Source of the DNA: Candidatus Gastranaerophilales bacterium
GTDB lineage: Bacteria > Cyanobacteriota > Vampirovibrionia > Gastranaerophilales > Gastranaerophilaceae
Length of the DNA: 32,056 bases
Direction: 5' to 3'
Assembly (NCBI GenBank): GCA_947625495.1
Contig: CANQOQ010000016.1
Location: 1 to 32,056, forward strand
This document shows, one piece after another, positions 15,639 through 23,812 of the stretch. The first letter of the stretch is position 1. The number at the start of each line of letters is the position of its first letter. The notes below the pieces were generated by a model. It made no database searches, was not told the origin of the DNA, and worked only from the letters and a program-made list of their open reading frames with translations. Both the position numbers and the translations under genes were made by a program.

Positions 15639-16691
15639 TTATGTCCACTCAGACAATTCACGTTTTGAAAAGCCCCATTCTATAGGCTTACCATGGAAAC
15701 AGATATTATGACATTGTTTGCAAAATCTGCATAACGGCTTTGGAGAAGAAATAAAATCATTAATTTCTTTTGCCTCTTTTACATCACTTATTTTAATATA
15801 ATCCTCTTTTTCTATAGGAATATTAAGTTTAAAATATTTACTAAAAGCACCTATATGTGCATGAATCCAACAATAATAAAAATTACCTCTTGCATAAGAA
15901 ACACCAAAATCTCGACCGAATTCTTTATGTATACAGTTATATCTTTTTTCAATATAATCTTGACTTCCTGTTATATCTATAACAGGTTTACCCCAACAGT
16001 GACAGGTTTCAATATTTATATTTTCTTTACTAAATTCTATATCCTGTTTACCCCAACAGTGGCAGTTTTTAGTATTTAAATTTTCTTTGCTTACTTTTCG
16101 TGTTTTTAAATCATAGAGTTTATCACTATATATCACATCGTTTCTGTAATTTATGCCATATTTTTTTGCCCTATTTTCTCCAATACTTCTGTCAATATCA
16201 ATAGGATGATTTGTAACCTGTATTTCCATATCAGCATTTTTTGCTGCCAGATAGAATTCTTCATCCATGTCTTTTAGCAATATACCGTTAGTAAGGATTT
16301 TTTTCTTAGAGTTAGGGAATAATTCAGCGGTTAAATTAATCATTTTTGTAATATCAGGATTTAACAGCGGTTCACCCCCTATGAAAATAATAGATATATC
16401 CTTATTCGGAAATAAAGCTTTTATTTTTCTAAAATCTTTTTCAAATTGTTCATATTCAATAAATTCTTGCTTTGATAAAGGAGAAAATGCATCACAACTT
16501 TTACAGTTTAAATTACAATGAGATGCTGCTTCTACAAATATTTCTTTAAGGTTACCGTTACTTTCAATGTATTTATAAGCATTTTTTTGGTTGCGAGGAG
16601 GGATTATTTTTTTGTATTTATTATTTAAATCAGAAAGTATATAACCTGCTAAAAAACAAGAAATACTACATATAAAATTTCTCCTCTTCAT
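15639..16691 (-). CDS. Radical SAM protein with N-terminal membrane segment and internal repeat
   Basis: A 350-aa protein. Residues 1-20 (MKRRNFICSISCFLAGYILS) form a basic start plus hydrophobic stretch, like a membrane anchor or a degenerate Tat-type leader. The radical SAM core follows: C59-x3-C63-x2-C66 (CNLNCKSC), FIGGEPLLNP, and ILTNG. Residues near 200-245 hold a 20-residue tandem repeat, each copy with KEN-N----CHCWGK, encoded by a 60-bp duplication. The C-terminus is cysteine-rich (PLCRFCKQCHNICFHG), suggesting an auxiliary Fe-S cluster as in SPASM-type proteins. The substrate is unknown. It lies tail to tail with tRNA-Glu and is divergent from a GT2 gene, so a cell-surface or peptide modification role is conceivable but unproven. 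AAAGGAG precedes the ATG. Confidence 0.78.
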   Translation of the reverse strand: MKRRNFICSISCFLAGYILSDLNNKYKKIIPPRNQKNAYKYIESNGNLKEIFVEAASHCNLNCKSCDAFSPLSKQEFIEYEQFEKDFRKIKALFPNKDISIIFIGGEPLLNPDITKMINLTAELFPNSKKKILTNGILLKDMDEEFYLAAKNADMEIQVTNHPIDIDRSIGENRAKKYGINYRNDVIYSDKLYDLKTRKVSKENLNTKNCHCWGKQDIEFSKENINIETCHCWGKPVIDITGSQDYIEKRYNCIHKEFGRDFGVSYARGNFYYCWIHAHIGAFSKYFKLNIPIEKEDYIKISDVKEAKEINDFISSPKPLCRFCKQCHNICFHGKPIEWGFSKRELSEWT

Positions 16692-16798
16692 ATCATCTCC
16701 TTTATATATAATATTATATACTATTATATTACTTAAGTATGCATGTTTATATTTATTTTTGTAATATTATATTTTATATAAAATTTTATAAAATTACT

Positions 16799-17587
16799 AT
16801 GAATAAAATTTCCGTAATAATACACACATACAATAATGAAAAAATAATAGCTGAATGTCTTGAGGCTGTGAAAGATTTTGATGAAATTATTATTTGCGAT
16901 ATGTACTCATCCGATAAAACTCTTGAAATCGCTAAAAAATATAATTGCAAAATAGTTATGCACGAAAAGACAGAAATAGTTGAACCTGCAAGAAATTTTG
17001 CAATCTCTCAAGCCTCAAATGAATGGGTTTTAATTGTTGATTCCGATGAAATAATTTCAGAAGAACTTAAAAATTATTTGTTCAATTTTGTTAAATCAAA
17101 TACAAAATACAGTGCCATAAAATTTCCCAGAATAAATTATTATTGGAATATAGCACTTGAAATGCAATACCCTGATTATATTATAAGATTCGCAAAAAAA
17201 TCAGATATATTTTGGCCAAAAGAGATACACTCACAGCCCAAAATATCAGGAGAAATATATACAATCCCAAAAGAGGAAAGAAATTTAGCATTTATTCACT
17301 ATAGACACAGTTCACCCACTGATTATATTGCGACTATGAATAAATATACCGATCAGGAAGTCCAAAAATTTATTAATTCAAATAAAAAGAAACCGTTTAT
17401 GCCGATTGCTATCTGGAAATCATTTTTCCTCATAATAGAAAAATTTATATTAAAAAAAGGGTATAAAAACGGAATTGACGGATTAATAATAAGTATATTA
17501 TTCGGATTTTATAAGTTTCTCACATATACAAAATATTATGTATATTTAAACGAAAAAGAAAAAGAAACAAAGAATAAAAATAAATAA
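16799..17587 (+). CDS. Glycosyltransferase family 2, WaaE/KdtX-like
   Basis: From ATG 16799 the protein is 262 aa and starts directly with the GT2 strand MNKISVIIHTYNNEKIIAEC; an upstream in-frame ATG at 16739 would add a low-complexity hydrophobic stretch. DEIIICDMYSSDKT (about 28-41) and EWVLIVDSDEIIS (about 74-86, the DxD-type metal site) follow, then PRINYYW and IHYRHSS, typical of the WaaE-type LPS core beta-glucosyltransferases. The C-terminal third is basic and amphipathic. A good ribosome binding site is not visible. The acceptor is unknown; a lipid-linked or LPS-core sugar is likely by family. Confidence 0.8.
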   Translation: MNKISVIIHTYNNEKIIAECLEAVKDFDEIIICDMYSSDKTLEIAKKYNCKIVMHEKTEIVEPARNFAISQASNEWVLIVDSDEIISEELKNYLFNFVKSNTKYSAIKFPRINYYWNIALEMQYPDYIIRFAKKSDIFWPKEIHSQPKISGEIYTIPKEERNLAFIHYRHSSPTDYIATMNKYTDQEVQKFINSNKKKPFMPIAIWKSFFLIIEKFILKKGYKNGIDGLIISILFGFYKFLTYTKYYVYLNEKEKETKNKNK

Positions 17588-17588
17588 C

Positions 17589-17807
17589 TTATCTGCCGCC
17601 GCAAACTTTACAGGGGACTCCGCCTCTTTTAACAGCTTCTTTTCTATCTATTCTAATACAGTTAACCGTGCATTTCTTAGCCCACTTACAAGACGGTGAA
17701 TGAATTTTTCCTGTTTTAGTATTATATACAACTACCTCCGCAAAACAAGGCATTGTATAAAATACAGATATAATTAATATGAAAATTATACTTAAAATCT
17801 TTTTCAT
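17589..17807 (-). CDS. Small secreted cysteine-rich protein
   Basis: A 72-aa protein with a signal peptide (MKKILSIIFILIISVFYTMPCFA, cut after CFA). The 49-residue mature part reads as a single motif: VVVYNTKTGKIH-PSC-W-KKC, then EAVKRGGVPCKVCGG. The pattern (K-x-H-x-x-x-C ... EA...G..PC..C) resembles the short metal-binding modules related to the Ada N-terminal zinc domain that are found on secreted nucleases and small exported proteins. A structural zinc or two disulfides are equally possible. It converges with the GT2 gene. Confidence 0.68.
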   Translation of the reverse strand: MKKILSIIFILIISVFYTMPCFAEVVVYNTKTGKIHSPSCKWAKKCTVNCIRIDRKEAVKRGGVPCKVCGGR

Positions 17808-17863
17808 TGGATAATATTAACATATTGTTTTTATATTGTCTATTTAAGTGAGGATTATAAAAA

Positions 17864-18355
17864 ATGACCGAATGCAAAAGTTTTTTACCTGTTATAGATA
17901 ATAAATCTAAAATTTTAATTTTAGGTTCAATGCCGGGAGTAAAATCACTACAAGAGCAGGAATATTATGCACATCCTCAAAACAGATTTTGGAAACTAAT
18001 GGGATTATTTTGTAATGAACCTGAATTACATGAATATAACTACAAAAGAAAATTAGAAATACTCCTTAAAAATAATATTGCACTATGGGACACAATAAAA
18101 ACATGCCTGAGGGAAGGAAGTTTAGATACGGATATTCAAAAAGAAATTCCTAATAATATAAGAGAATTACTTAATAAATACCCCAATATTAAAATAATAT
18201 GTCTTAACGGAAATAAAGCATATTGTGCATTTAAGAAATATTTCCCCGATTTATCAGAGAAATATAAATGTTTAAAAATGCCCTCGACAAGTCCGGCAAA
18301 TGCAAAATTTAAATTACGGGATTTATATAATATATGGAATTCTGCTATATCATAA
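17864..18355 (+). CDS. DNA glycosylase of the uracil/hypoxanthine superfamily (DNA-deoxyinosine glycosylase)
   Basis: A 163-aa protein of the UDG fold. Motif A region: ILILGSMPGVKSLQEQEYYAHPQNRFWKLMG (about 18-48), which matches the family 6 hypoxanthine-DNA glycosylases with GS-PG-SL and YYAHPQNRFW. The second motif, MPSTSPANA (about 139-147), is the usual substrate-binding loop. It removes deaminated bases (hypoxanthine, possibly uracil) to start base excision repair. It is monocistronic, followed by a long structured non-coding region. Confidence 0.86.
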   Translation: MTECKSFLPVIDNKSKILILGSMPGVKSLQEQEYYAHPQNRFWKLMGLFCNEPELHEYNYKRKLEILLKNNIALWDTIKTCLREGSLDTDIQKEIPNNIRELLNKYPNIKIICLNGNKAYCAFKKYFPDLSEKYKCLKMPSTSPANAKFKLRDLYNIWNSAIS

Positions 18356-18595
18356 ATCACTGTAGAATTTCTTAAGCCCCGCAGGGAAAACAGGAAAAAG
18401 CGAGTTCCAGCCCGACGGGCTTAGCTAGTAAATCGAGTGTCAAAAGGATATATATCAATTGTACAGCGCCGAGGAGGCAGTGGACAATTGAGAAACCGTT
18501 CCATTTGTCTTAAAAACGCAATAAAAAAATGGTCTTACTATTATCTAATTCTTTAATTGCATTATCAACAGCTCATACACATATCCTTTTTATAG
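18356..18595. other. Structured non-coding region, possible ncRNA or degenerate element
   Basis: No gene is visible. Three perfect inverted repeats occur within 220 bases: TAAGCCC/GGGCTTA (18373-18379 with 18417-18423), TCAATTGT/ACAATTGA (18455-18462 with 18484-18491, enclosing a GC-rich loop), and a wide pair AAAAGGATAT/ATATCCTTTT (18442-18451 with 18581-18590). The first 130 bases are more GC-rich than neighbouring genes. It lies where the DNA glycosylase gene (+) and the glycan operon (-) converge, so part may serve as a terminator, though no classic T run is attached. No known RNA family is recognised. Confidence 0.45.
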
Positions 18596-20065
18596 TTATA
18601 ATATCAATACTAATAATAAAATTAAAGATATACAAAATAAAATAATAGATATAAATAAAAATATATTAAAAAGTTTTTTATATTTTTTGTGTTTTTTACT
18701 ATGCTTATTTATTCCTATATTTAATTCTATATCTTTAAAATATTCAGAATATTTATTCTGTAATATTTCTAATTCATTAAATTTATTATTTTTTAAATAA
18801 GCGAAATAAACATCTCTTAATACATTAATAAAAACATCCTTATAATATTGCGGAAATAGGTCTTTTATTTTATTCCATACCAAATAAGAAAAATTAACTT
18901 CTTTAATACCATATTTTAAATGAATTTCTTCTGTGGGATTATCGGAAATAGTGTGAGAAATTCCTTGGCTATGCCATCTGTATACATACATAACATCAGG
19001 CAAATATCCGATTTTACCGTGCCTTGAAACCGTAATATGAGTATACCAATCACCCGGATATATGTCTGTGGGATAATCTTTGAGCTCGGATTTTAAATAT
19101 TCTGCTCGATAAACAACTGAACTTGCCGGAATATTATTACATTTAATCAAATTATAATAAGGCTGTGGATTTTTATATTTTGATTTACCTATAATAACCG
19201 GAGGCGAGCTTTTATCTTCATATATCATTTTTGCCGGATGATAACAAAGAACATAATCCGGATGTGATTCTAAAAAATCAACTTGTTTTTGAAGCTTATA
19301 TTCATCGCACCAATAATCATCCCCGTCACACAAAGCGATGTATTTTCCTTCTGCTCTCGGAAATTGAAAAGTTTTTGATATAAGATTTTTTTTGCTATAT
19401 TGATTTTCTAATTGATATATCGGTTTAATAATACTCGGATAATTATTTTCATATTCTCTTATAATTTCTTGAGTGCCGTCAGATGAAGCATCATCATTAA
19501 TTAAAACTTCAAAATTAAAATTTGTTTTTTGCGAGATAATTCTTTTTAAGCATTCGCCTATGTATTTTTTATGATTATAAGTTGCGCAACAAATTGAAAC
19601 CAAAGGGTGAATTTTTGCTTTAAGTATTTTCTCAAATAATATTTTTTCGCTTGATACCACTGTTCCTTTGTATGAATTTTTTACATAAAAATTTACACCT
19701 TGTTTGTTTGATTTAAAACATTCCAGTCTTATTTTACCTATCTTGCGCTCAAGTGCCATATTCTCCGCTGTTTGTATAAGCTTTGTCCCAATTCCTTGGC
19801 TTTGATATTCAGGTTGAACAACAAAATGTGTAATAAAACCTATATCCTGATTCAGATAAATGCAAAGTAACCCCAAAAGAACACCTTCCGGATTATAAGC
19901 CTCTATAATTTCCGCATTTTTACAAATTTTATCAGCATACTCATTTAAATTTTTTACATAAGAATTCAGATTGGGAGATAAAAAATCATCCCATTCTTTT
20001 AATATACAACACAGTTGTTGTGTGTTAAGAGTATTTATTTTAATATTACAAGATTGTATAATCAT
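18596..20065 (-). CDS. GNAT acetyltransferase - GT2 glycosyltransferase fusion
   Basis: A 489-aa protein from ATG 20065 (AGGA upstream; a TTG 24 bases earlier is a weaker choice). Domain 1 (about 1-150) is a GNAT: GFITHFVVQPEYQSQGIGTKL gives the Q-x-x-G-x-G acetyl-CoA loop. Domain 2 (about 152-400) is a GT2: PLVSICCATYNHKKYI, INDDASSDGT, and IALCDGDDYW as the metal-binding DxD, then CYHPAKM and WYTHITVSRHG. The C-terminus has a basic stretch (KHSKKHKKYKK) and one transmembrane helix (final 23 residues). The GNAT half resembles the separate GNAT encoded two genes upstream (21045-21500). The fusion suggests that it acetylates the sugar or residue it transfers. Last gene of the operon. Confidence 0.82.
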   Translation of the reverse strand: MIIQSCNIKINTLNTQQLCCILKEWDDFLSPNLNSYVKNLNEYADKICKNAEIIEAYNPEGVLLGLLCIYLNQDIGFITHFVVQPEYQSQGIGTKLIQTAENMALERKIGKIRLECFKSNKQGVNFYVKNSYKGTVVSSEKILFEKILKAKIHPLVSICCATYNHKKYIGECLKRIISQKTNFNFEVLINDDASSDGTQEIIREYENNYPSIIKPIYQLENQYSKKNLISKTFQFPRAEGKYIALCDGDDYWCDEYKLQKQVDFLESHPDYVLCYHPAKMIYEDKSSPPVIIGKSKYKNPQPYYNLIKCNNIPASSVVYRAEYLKSELKDYPTDIYPGDWYTHITVSRHGKIGYLPDVMYVYRWHSQGISHTISDNPTEEIHLKYGIKEVNFSYLVWNKIKDLFPQYYKDVFINVLRDVYFAYLKNNKFNELEILQNKYSEYFKDIELNIGINKHSKKHKKYKKLFNIFLFISIILFCISLILLLVLIL

Positions 20066-20136
20066 CAAGCATTTCCTTAATTTTTTCAACAGGATTAAAC
20101 ATCATTACAATTTATTTATGCAATTTTTCAATATTA

Positions 20137-21048
20137 TCAAAAAATATCGTACCCCCCCCCTGTATGCAGAAATAATATTTTAGAATTTGTAATATTTTTA
20201 TTTGATATAACATAATCGGCGCCAAGCAACGCTTTCCCTGAATAAGTCGGATCTGTTATTATACCGTCTGTTTTATATACATCTTTAATTTTAGTTAATA
20301 TTTCAGAATTATATTTACCGTAACCGCCAAACATATATTCATCAAATATTTCTACTTTTTTATTAATTAAATCGATATTTTCACCATATTTGCCAATATA
20401 CTCTGTTAATGATGAAATTACTTGTTCTTTTTTTCTTGCTATTGAAATTCCTATAAACTTAGTATCAGTAGTTTTTAAACCAAGTAACAAACCGGCTAAT
20501 GTCGTAGCTTGTCCAACCGGTAAAACAATATAATCAAATTCAATATTCATATCATGAAATTGCTGTTTTAACTCTTCACTTGCATTTAAATAAGCTCTGA
20601 TAGGAACATCTTCATTGCCTTTTCCATACTTATCACCATTTATATAGTATGGAGAATATCCTGATGATACGCATTCGTTATATACTATTTCTACCGTATC
20701 GGCTACATTTTCCCTTTTGCAATAATGAATATTAGCATCACACATTTTACAAAGTTCAATATTTATACTTTTAGGATACTGTCCGTCAATATCACAAGGA
20801 ACAATCGTATGACACGGTATGTTATTTGAAGCGCATATATTAGTCAAAATTCTACACAAATTAGAAGATGTACTTCCGTAGGCAATCATACAATTTTTAT
20901 TTTTACCAAGCATGTCTTTATAATATTCATACGCAATACGAACCTTGTTTCCACCAAAAGAAAACGGCAATAAATCATCTCTTTTTATATAAACTTCATT
21001 ATTATTTAATTTCGTTTTCATCTTGATAACAGGTGTTGTGAAATTCAT
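20137..21048 (-). CDS. PLP-dependent ACC deaminase / D-cysteine desulfhydrase-like enzyme, tail interrupted at a poly-G tract
   Basis: A 303-aa protein of PLP fold type II. Recognisable parts: YIKRDDLLPFSFGGNKVR with the PLP lysine at K35, MIAYGSTSSNLCR, LPVGQATTLAGLLLG (phosphate-binding loop), DGIITDPTYSGKALLG and the final LHTGG motif. Relatives deaminate ACC, desulfhydrate D-cysteine or act on other D-amino acids; the substrate here is not predictable. The frame meets nine G in a row (20152-20160 on the plus strand as C) in the HTGG codons and ends 4 codons later (YDIF). Removing one G would instead read GGGT-IFFDNIEKLHK and stop at 20112, which looks more like the normal family C-terminus. 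Overlaps the upstream GNAT gene by 4 bases. Confidence 0.8.
   Translation of the reverse strand: MNFTTPVIKMKTKLNNNEVYIKRDDLLPFSFGGNKVRIAYEYYKDMLGKNKNCMIAYGSTSSNLCRILTNICASNNIPCHTIVPCDIDGQYPKSINIELCKMCDANIHYCKRENVADTVEIVYNECVSSGYSPYYINGDKYGKGNEDVPIRAYLNASEELKQQFHDMNIEFDYIVLPVGQATTLAGLLLGLKTTDTKFIGISIARKKEQVISSLTEYIGKYGENIDLINKKVEIFDEYMFGGYGKYNSEILTKIKDVYKTDGIITDPTYSGKALLGADYVISNKNITNSKILFLHTGGGYDIF
20152..20160. repeat. Homopolymer tract, nine C (nine G in the coding strand)
   Basis: A run of nine C in otherwise AT-rich DNA, inside the 3' end of the PLP enzyme gene. Such tracts change length by slipped-strand mispairing and are classic phase-variation sites in surface-glycan genes. Sequencing error in the run length is also possible. 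Confidence 0.85.
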
Positions 21049-21500
21049 TTTGAAAGCCTCTTTTTAAAAATTATTTTTTCTTTATTCTTGTTTCCGAATA
21101 TTTCAAAGTTATTTTTTTCATACATTGATATCGCCTTTTCATTATCAACCGAACAATTTAATGTGATTGATGTAAAATCTTTTTCTTTGCACTTTGCTTC
21201 TAACATTTTTATTAAGCAAGAAATTATACCCTTTCTTCGATGTTGTTTTTTGCAGTATGCAAGTGTCACAAATGCTTGTTTTGTTTCAAAATCATTTATA
21301 TATGCAATGACTGTTGCGACAAACTCGTTTCCATCCCAAGCTTCAAATGTTGTCGCAAAATTAAGAATTTTTTTTGCATACTCATCTAATGAAATACGTT
21401 CTGATAATTTTGGAGTAAACTCAGAATTACAATTTTTTAAAAAATTCAAGAGTTCATCATAATCTAGCGTATTTATTTTATATATGTATTTATCCAACAT
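21045..21500 (-). CDS. GNAT acetyltransferase
   Basis: A 151-aa single-domain GNAT. The acetyl-CoA region reads AFVTLAYCKKQHRRKGIISCLIKML (about 76-100), with RRKGI as the R/Q-x-x-G loop, followed by ITLNCSVDNEKAISMYEKNNFEIFG, the usual SxxNxxAxxxYexxGF element with NF for GF. The N-terminal part (KINTLDYDELLNFLKNCNSEFTPKLSERI, EYAKKI) is clearly related to the start of the GNAT half of the fusion protein. It overlaps the PLP gene by 4 bases and follows the ATP-grasp gene by 9 bases. A small-molecule or nucleotide-sugar amine as acceptor is inferred from context only. Confidence 0.82.
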   Translation of the reverse strand: MLDKYIYKINTLDYDELLNFLKNCNSEFTPKLSERISLDEYAKKILNFATTFEAWDGNEFVATVIAYINDFETKQAFVTLAYCKKQHRRKGIISCLIKMLEAKCKEKDFTSITLNCSVDNEKAISMYEKNNFEIFGNKNKEKIIFKKRLSK

Positions 21501-21509
21501 TAAAAATCC

Positions 21510-22709
21510 TTATTCTACAACAAGTTTTACAAGTTCATACATTTTTTCCATTAAATCAAATGCTTCTTTTGGATTATTAAATTTTAAAATCATAATACCG
21601 ACCGTAGCATTGGATCCTTTTAGGGTAGTTACCTTTTCGCCAACCTTTTTTATCGGATAAAAATTAATTATATGTTCTTTTTCAAACTCGGGGTCAATTT
21701 GAATATCCTTCAAAACACCATTTTTAAGAGAATGAACAACGTAATATGCTGTGCATTTTGAGCTATGTTCACTGTTTAAATCGCAACAATCTTCGTTTAA
21801 TGCTGCTTTGATGGTATATTCAACTAAATCTACACCTGTGGATTCATATATTGCCTGTGGTCCGCAATTTCCACCATTACGAGTACCTATTTCCATCAAA
21901 TAAACTTGTTCATCTTTGCTGATTCGAGCCTCAAAATTATAAGAACCGGTTTTCATGTTTAGCAAATTAAGTACTTTTTGAATTTCGTTACGCAATTTCT
22001 GATGTAAATGCTTAGGCATCATATTTGGCCATATTGATGCAACCGGAGTGAACGGATTTTCTGCTTTTGGACTAAAATATTGACCTGCAAAAGCACTAAA
22101 AACAAGTTTCCCATCTATTGAAAACCCGTCCCCGTTTATTGAATGAGTATATGATTCTACGTATTCTTCAATAATAACCCTTTTTATACGAGAAAACGAC
22201 ATTGCATATTCAAATGCTTTTTCTAATTCCGATATATTATCTATTTTAGTAATACCTTTTGAACCGGATGAATCAACAGGTTTAACCATTACAGGCATTT
22301 TGAAATTATTAAAATCTTTCTTTGCTTCATTAATATTTTTAAAACCATTTGCCCTTGGAGTATTGAATCCGTTATCTTTCAAAAACGTTCTGAATAAATC
22401 TTTGTTTGATAGTATTTCAACAGATTTGTACGGATGCCCCGCTAAGTTAAGTTTTTCTGCCACATAAGCAGCTGTTGGTGCCGCAGGATCGGAAGCATAA
22501 CAAACTATCCCGTTGATTTTTTCTTTTTTTGCTATTTCTAAAACAGCGTCTTTATCCGTAGTACTAATGTCATAATATTTATCAGCATAGTGTTGTCCCG
22601 GATTGTCAGGCAGATAATCACAAACTATTGTGTAAAACCCCATTTCTTTGGCTTTTTTTATAGCAGGAATTTGAAAAAAAGAACCCCCCAGCATTATTAG
22701 TTTTTTCAT
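21510..22709 (-). CDS. ATP-grasp ligase
   Basis: A 399-aa protein from ATG 22709, which overlaps the aminotransferase stop (ATGA); AAAGGCG lies upstream. The N-terminal pre-ATP-grasp fold starts MKKLIMLGGSFFQIPAIKKAKEMG. ATP-grasp elements follow: MPVMVKPVDSSGSKGI (about 134-149, phosphate loop), VIIEEYVES, and MEIGTRNGG near 280 (Mg-binding E/N motif). Its closest look is to the carbamoyl-phosphate-synthase-L/PurK-like ligases that join an amino acid or carboxylate to an amine. Next to a sugar aminotransferase, attachment of an amino acid to an amino sugar is a reasonable inference, but the substrates are not known. Confidence 0.85.
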   Translation of the reverse strand: MKKLIMLGGSFFQIPAIKKAKEMGFYTIVCDYLPDNPGQHYADKYYDISTTDKDAVLEIAKKEKINGIVCYASDPAAPTAAYVAEKLNLAGHPYKSVEILSNKDLFRTFLKDNGFNTPRANGFKNINEAKKDFNNFKMPVMVKPVDSSGSKGITKIDNISELEKAFEYAMSFSRIKRVIIEEYVESYTHSINGDGFSIDGKLVFSAFAGQYFSPKAENPFTPVASIWPNMMPKHLHQKLRNEIQKVLNLLNMKTGSYNFEARISKDEQVYLMEIGTRNGGNCGPQAIYESTGVDLVEYTIKAALNEDCCDLNSEHSSKCTAYYVVHSLKNGVLKDIQIDPEFEKEHIINFYPIKKVGEKVTTLKGSNATVGIMILKFNNPKEAFDLMEKMYELVKLVVE

Positions 22710-23812
22710 AATTCGCCTTTCAGTATTTCGCATATAGTTTCTATATCTGTTTGCGTCAGTGTGCCATAGTATGGCAAACACAATACCTTGTGTTTCATCT
22801 CATTAACAACACTCAAATCACCTGTTATAACAGAACCTTTGTAGCATTCAAAGTCATTACAAGCAGGGTAAAAATATTTTCTTACCATTATATTTTTTGA
22901 CTTAAAGACATTATAAAGCTCGTCTCTATTTAAAGGATACGGTTTTTCTATAATTATCGGATAATATTGATATGAATTTGTTGTATCCTTTGGCATTTGA
23001 GGAATTCTGATTCCTTTTATTTTTGATAAATTATTATCATAGTATTGTTTAATTCTTGCACGATTTTGCTTTTCTTTTTCAAATATTTTTAAATTTTCAA
23101 GCCCCATTGCCGCTTGAAATTCATTCATTTTTCCGTTTATTCCTATGTCTTCAACAACTTCTTCAGACTGAATACCAAAATTACGAAGATTATAAATTCT
23201 CCTCTTTAAGTTTTCATCATTATATGTTAAGCAGCCACCTTCAATCGTGTTGAATAATTTTGTTGCGTGGAACGAAAACATTGTTATATCACCAAATGTT
23301 CCTATTCCTTGCCCGTCAATTTCCGTCGAAAATGTGTGAGCTGCATCATAAATTACTTTTAAATTATGTTTTTTCGCAATTTTATCAATTTTTTCAACAT
23401 CACAAGGAAAACCATAAACGTGAACTCCCAAAATTGCAGAAGTATTCGGAGTTATTAAACTTTCAATTTTATCAGAATCAATCGTCATTGTATTTGGTTC
23501 AATATCACAAAAGACAGGTTTGCAGTTATTCCATACTATACAATGAGGAGTTGCAGCAAAAGTAAACGGTGTTGTAATAACTTCACTTCCAAAAGGTAAA
23601 TCCATAGCTTTCAAAGCCGTTAATAAAGCTATTGTGCCATTGTTAAACAATGAAACATTCGGAACTTTTAAAACATCTTTCAACTTTGTTTCAAGTTCAT
23701 TATGCTTTACACCCATATTGGTAAGCCATCGAGAATCAAATATATCTTTAACTTCGGAAATGTAATTATCCAAATCAGGCAACAAAGGTCGTGTTACATA
23801 AATTTTATCCAT
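22706..23812 (-). CDS. DegT/DnrJ/EryC1/StrS-family sugar aminotransferase
   Basis: A 368-aa PLP enzyme from ATG 23812 (GGGAG 7 bases upstream; GTG 23818 is an alternative). Key sites: FNNGTIALLTAL, TTPFTFAATPHCIVWNNCKPVFCDI, VIYDAAHTF with the PLP-binding Asp near 156, and FSFHATKLFNTIEGG with the Schiff-base lysine at K185. FGIQ and MNEFQAAMGLENL follow. These enzymes transfer an amino group from glutamate to a keto-sugar nucleotide, made here presumably by the preceding SDR enzyme. The start lies inside the end of the SDR gene (8-base overlap) and the stop overlaps the ATP-grasp start, so all three are coupled. Confidence 0.93.
   Translation of the reverse strand: MDKIYVTRPLLPDLDNYISEVKDIFDSRWLTNMGVKHNELETKLKDVLKVPNVSLFNNGTIALLTALKAMDLPFGSEVITTPFTFAATPHCIVWNNCKPVFCDIEPNTMTIDSDKIESLITPNTSAILGVHVYGFPCDVEKIDKIAKKHNLKVIYDAAHTFSTEIDGQGIGTFGDITMFSFHATKLFNTIEGGCLTYNDENLKRRIYNLRNFGIQSEEVVEDIGINGKMNEFQAAMGLENLKIFEKEKQNRARIKQYYDNNLSKIKGIRIPQMPKDTTNSYQYYPIIIEKPYPLNRDELYNVFKSKNIMVRKYFYPACNDFECYKGSVITGDLSVVNEMKHKVLCLPYYGTLTQTDIETICEILKGEL

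Noticed and set aside
15970-16095. 60-bp tandem repeat considered as a CRISPR or intergenic repeat
   Set aside because: Only two imperfect units, in frame within the radical SAM gene; it is a coding duplication.
20046-20102. 18-codon minus-strand frame (MFNPVEKIKEMLDDYTIL) between the PLP gene and the GNAT-GT2 gene
   Set aside because: Overlaps the start of the fusion gene in another frame, has no clear ribosome binding site, and shows no recognisable family; it could at most be a coupling peptide.
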